41,282 nucleotides of DNA from IMG/VR virus record IMGVR_UViG_3300017743_000032, positions 1 through 41,282 of that record. One strand, given 5' to 3'. The translations under genes were made by a program, and so were the position numbers. The notes under the pieces were generated by a model. The model was not told where the DNA came from, made no database searches, and saw nothing but the letters and a program-made list of their open reading frames with translations. Of this stretch, positions 38,867 through 41,282 are shown piece by piece. Every line of letters starts with the position of its first letter. Position 1 is the first letter of the stretch. The DNA comes from a virus.

Positions 38867-39355
38867 TTATCTGACCATGCCCTCAGCGAAAGGATCGATA
38901 CCTCTTCTTAGCATATCCATCTGCTCTCTTGACATGCCACTTGCATCAAAAGGTCTTTGTGGTGGTGCTTGAGGTGGCATCTGAGGTAAAGCCCCTAACT
39001 GTTGTGGCATTTGTTGACCACCCATTGTCTGAGGTCTTGGCATAGGAGCTTGCATTTGTTGCCCACCAAACTCTTCTGGTCTTACTGTGCCCATTGATCG
39101 TTCTCTAACAACTGCTTCAATAGCATCTTGCTCATTTAATCCCATGTCCATAAGTAAACGTACTTTGTCTATGTCTGTCATATCTCGTTGTGGCATCATG
39201 CTATCCATACCCATATCCATATTTGATGGTATGTTTTCTCTAGCCATTTGACTCATCTCGCTTTCACGAACAACGCTTCTTGGGTCTAACATTTGATTTA
39301 TTTCGCCTTCTCTCATAACAGCTCTAGGGTCTGTCATTCTGTTGTCTTGCGGCAT
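38867..39355 (-). CDS. Met/Gln/Pro-rich protein, 162 aa
   Basis: Two repeats of DPRxVxRExE(I/M)xQM near the start. The centre has MDMGLNEQDAIEAVV and the end is rich in Met, Gln and Pro (MPRPQTMGGQQMPQQLG). AAGGAG about ten bases before the ATG is a good ribosome site. It overlaps the portal gene by 32 bases. It resembles, in composition and in order, the Met-rich protein at 9548. Function unknown; portal-associated protein suggested. Confidence 0.7.
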   Translation of the reverse strand: MPQDNRMTDPRAVMREGEINQMLDPRSVVRESEMSQMARENIPSNMDMGMDSMMPQRDMTDIDKVRLLMDMGLNEQDAIEAVVRERSMGTVRPEEFGGQQMQAPMPRPQTMGGQQMPQQLGALPQMPPQAPPQRPFDASGMSREQMDMLRRGIDPFAEGMVR

Positions 39356-41282
39356 CCTTTATAATCTCCTTTTGTATTTCAGCTTGGTTTTTCTCACGCT
39401 CCATCTGCAGTTCAAGTTCCAACTTGGCTACTTTGGCTTGTAAGTCTGCTTGTAGCTTGGCTTGCTCTATCTGCAAATCTTGTTTCGCTTCTGCTTCGTT
39501 AATTGCTAGTTTCTGTTGTGCTTTAGCTTGGTCAGCTTGTATCTGCACTTGTGTTCTAGCTTTCAATGCTTCAGCTTCTAATTTTGCTAATTCTTGTGCA
39601 TATTGTAATGGGTTTTGTTTCTGTTGCTGTTGTTGCATCATTTTAGCTAATGGTGCGATTGCTTCCATCTGAGGTGCTTTTGCTACAACTTCTGCTGCTC
39701 TTTCGCTTATAATCCTATCCATTTGTGGGTTAATGTCTTCGAACTTGAACTTAGGGTCACGAAGCTCTGGCAAGGTTGGAAGGGATACGCCAATACTCGC
39801 TTGCATCTTTTGTCTGTATAACAGAGCAATGTGTTCAGCTATATGGGCTATCATGATTGGTTGCATAGCCGCAGCACCTGGATTACCAGCTAAAGATGGG
39901 TCTTGTAAAAACTGAAGGTGAACTGCAATGTGTGCTTCATGATCTTGATCTGGAAAGGCTCTTATGGCTTTGCCATACATCAAGGCAGTATTTTCAGTTA
40001 TTGGGTCTAACCTTGATGCATCGTCTGGCTTTTTTAGTATTTCGTCTATGTTGTTAATACGAATAGCTTCGAGCATTCTTTTGTTAGCTTCATACTGATC
40101 GTATAATTGTGGACTAGCAGTAGACATCTGAAGAACTGCTTGAGCTTGGGCAATTCTCTGTGCAGTACTAAATATGTTAGGGTCACTAACTGGTATTATA
40201 TCTATTCTTTCGTCAAAGTCTTTTGCAAATATAGTTTCGCTTATACCACCCATAGCAAAGGTAAAGCTCTCTGGCAGATATTCTGCATTAAGCTTCGCCA
40301 ACATCTTGAACTCTTGACCTTGTGAATAATGTAGTCTTTTGTGTATGGCACTAAAGGCTTTACTACCTTGCTCAATCAGTGCAACTGTTGAACCCACGGG
40401 AGCGTTTGGGTTAACATCGCCAACATTAAGGTCTGCAGTACTAGCAAACCTTCTTCCAGCATCAGCGATAGCGTTCATAAGATTGAACAAGGTGCTTGAA
40501 GGCTCTTTAAATGGTAAAGGCATAATAGCTTTGTTTACATCATCAACAGTGGCATCTAAATCTGCAAACTCACCAGGGTTTATCTGCATTTCTCCACCAG
40601 TCACTCGACCTTTGAGCTTGAATCCACCTTGCATGTTAGCGAAAGCCGCTGAATCTAATAATGCTCTTAGTGATCCAGTAGCCGCTTTACCTAGCCCACC
40701 TATCATGTGATACAAGCCAAAACCATAGAACCCAGTACCAGGCAAGAACTTATAACTTACAAACCAGTCTCTTCTTTTCTGTCTAGGGTCTTCTTCTCTC
40801 CAATTACGCCTTATGCTAACTATCTTTTCTGCATCGTAATCAATTGTAATTACATAAGGTAACGCAACCATATTATCATCATCTTCTTCTTCGATAGTGT
40901 CTATGCCATCGAATGTTTGGTAAGCGTGTACCTCTAGAAGCGTCATAACCTCATCTTCACTATCACCATATGGGTCAACGCCCTCTATCTCACTACCTAC
41001 GTCTCCACTAGGGTCTATGTCTTCCCCACTATACTTACTTGGTAAATAAAACCCAGCCTTAACATATTTGTTAAAGTCATTCTTAGGCATACGAATAACG
41101 TGAGTGTATCTGCTTGATGTGTATAGGTCTTTACTCTCTGGAGAAACTACAAAGTCTTCTGCCTTTACAAATTGTGAGCATTGCCTATCTAGGTTAGCAT
41201 CCCACCAAACTTTTTTGAAAGTGTGACCAATTAGAGGTAATTGAAATAACATTTGGTCTAAATCAGGGAAGTACTCTGGCAT
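39324..41282 (-). CDS. Portal protein (5' end beyond window)
   Basis: 652 residues in the window, but the first codon is at the edge and is probably not the true start: the opening PDLDQMLFQLPLIGHTFKKVWWDAN corresponds to an internal block of P22-type portals. The middle contains FVVSPESKDLYTSSRYTHVIRM, DWFVSYKFLPGTGFYGFGLYHMIG and the PVGSTVALIEQGSKAFSAIHKRLH segment, all typical of the portal wing and stem. The C-terminus is a long Gln/Ala/Lys coiled coil (crown and barrel). It forms the dodecameric ring for DNA entry and exit. The terminase genes should be just beyond. Confidence 0.9.
   Translation of the reverse strand: MPEYFPDLDQMLFQLPLIGHTFKKVWWDANLDRQCSQFVKAEDFVVSPESKDLYTSSRYTHVIRMPKNDFNKYVKAGFYLPSKYSGEDIDPSGDVGSEIEGVDPYGDSEDEVMTLLEVHAYQTFDGIDTIEEEDDDNMVALPYVITIDYDAEKIVSIRRNWREEDPRQKRRDWFVSYKFLPGTGFYGFGLYHMIGGLGKAATGSLRALLDSAAFANMQGGFKLKGRVTGGEMQINPGEFADLDATVDDVNKAIMPLPFKEPSSTLFNLMNAIADAGRRFASTADLNVGDVNPNAPVGSTVALIEQGSKAFSAIHKRLHYSQGQEFKMLAKLNAEYLPESFTFAMGGISETIFAKDFDERIDIIPVSDPNIFSTAQRIAQAQAVLQMSTASPQLYDQYEANKRMLEAIRINNIDEILKKPDDASRLDPITENTALMYGKAIRAFPDQDHEAHIAVHLQFLQDPSLAGNPGAAAMQPIMIAHIAEHIALLYRQKMQASIGVSLPTLPELRDPKFKFEDINPQMDRIISERAAEVVAKAPQMEAIAPLAKMMQQQQQKQNPLQYAQELAKLEAEALKARTQVQIQADQAKAQQKLAINEAEAKQDLQIEQAKLQADLQAKVAKLELELQMEREKNQAEIQKEIIKDAARQQNDRP

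Noticed and set aside
39424-39672. Cys-rich plus-strand frame opposite the portal coiled coil
   Set aside because: It results from reading the Gln/Ala/Lys codons of the portal tail backwards; the Cys-rich, low-complexity product has no start context.
1-41282. tRNA genes, CRISPR arrays, insertion sequences or integrase/attachment sites
   Set aside because: I saw no cloverleaf, no spaced direct-repeat arrays and no transposase or integrase motifs, and no gene is interrupted.

Overview
This window is a stretch of a tailed-bacteriophage genome, about 41 kb, AT-rich and almost without gaps; genes abut or overlap by a few bases, often through TAATG or ATGA junctions. It carries a portal protein, a Mu gpT-like major capsid protein, P22-type tail adaptor and tail-needle-base proteins, tail fibres, a GH24 endolysin and a holin. 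There is no tape-measure gene, so a short-tailed (podovirus-like) particle is most likely. The style of the conserved hypothetical proteins (fibre N-termini, small Lys-rich proteins, 2OG-Fe(II) oxygenases beside tail genes) is that of uncultured marine phages. The host is not identifiable; a GTA-type three-helix holin, a lipobox peptide and a SleB-type hydrolase suggest a Gram-negative bacterium. Terminase, DNA polymerase, primase, helicase and integrase are not in the window and presumably lie beyond its ends.

Layout. (1) 1-3242, plus strand: a promoter, a conserved hypothetical, a DUF932 protein, an intrinsic terminator, then an ABC ATPase fused to a GNAT acyltransferase followed by a free-standing paralogue of that GNAT. 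(2) 3220-30091, minus strand, transcribed from a promoter near 30150: small basic proteins, SleB hydrolase, GroES, scaffold, head proteins, capsid, terminator, connector and tail proteins, fibres, three 2OG oxygenases, lysis genes, tail protein, then several large proteins that look like internal or ejected virion proteins. (3) 30262-31302, a four-gene plus-strand island driven by a promoter divergent from that of region 2; it includes a Cys-His-Asp protein and a small lipoprotein. (4) 31299-41282, minus strand: portal (cut by the window edge), Met-rich protein, EF-hand protein, tiny Lys-rich proteins, and a group resembling phage polyvalent (co-injected effector) proteins, including a candidate R-S-ExE ADP-ribosyltransferase.

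How the genes fit together. Regions 2 and 4 are the virion and lysis programme. The portal-proximal block (31299-38866) and the distal block (3220-11304) both hold large low-complexity proteins and share a C-terminal domain, so they may encode material ejected with the DNA. The two plus-strand blocks look like early or host-takeover genes: both start from promoters with a common leader. One of these promoters also shares a palindrome-bearing spacer with the main leftward promoter, pointing to coordinated control. The main candidates for new biology are the ATPase-GNAT/GNAT pair, the candidate ADP-ribosyltransferase with its large neighbours, the triple oxygenase cluster and the shared promoter architecture.
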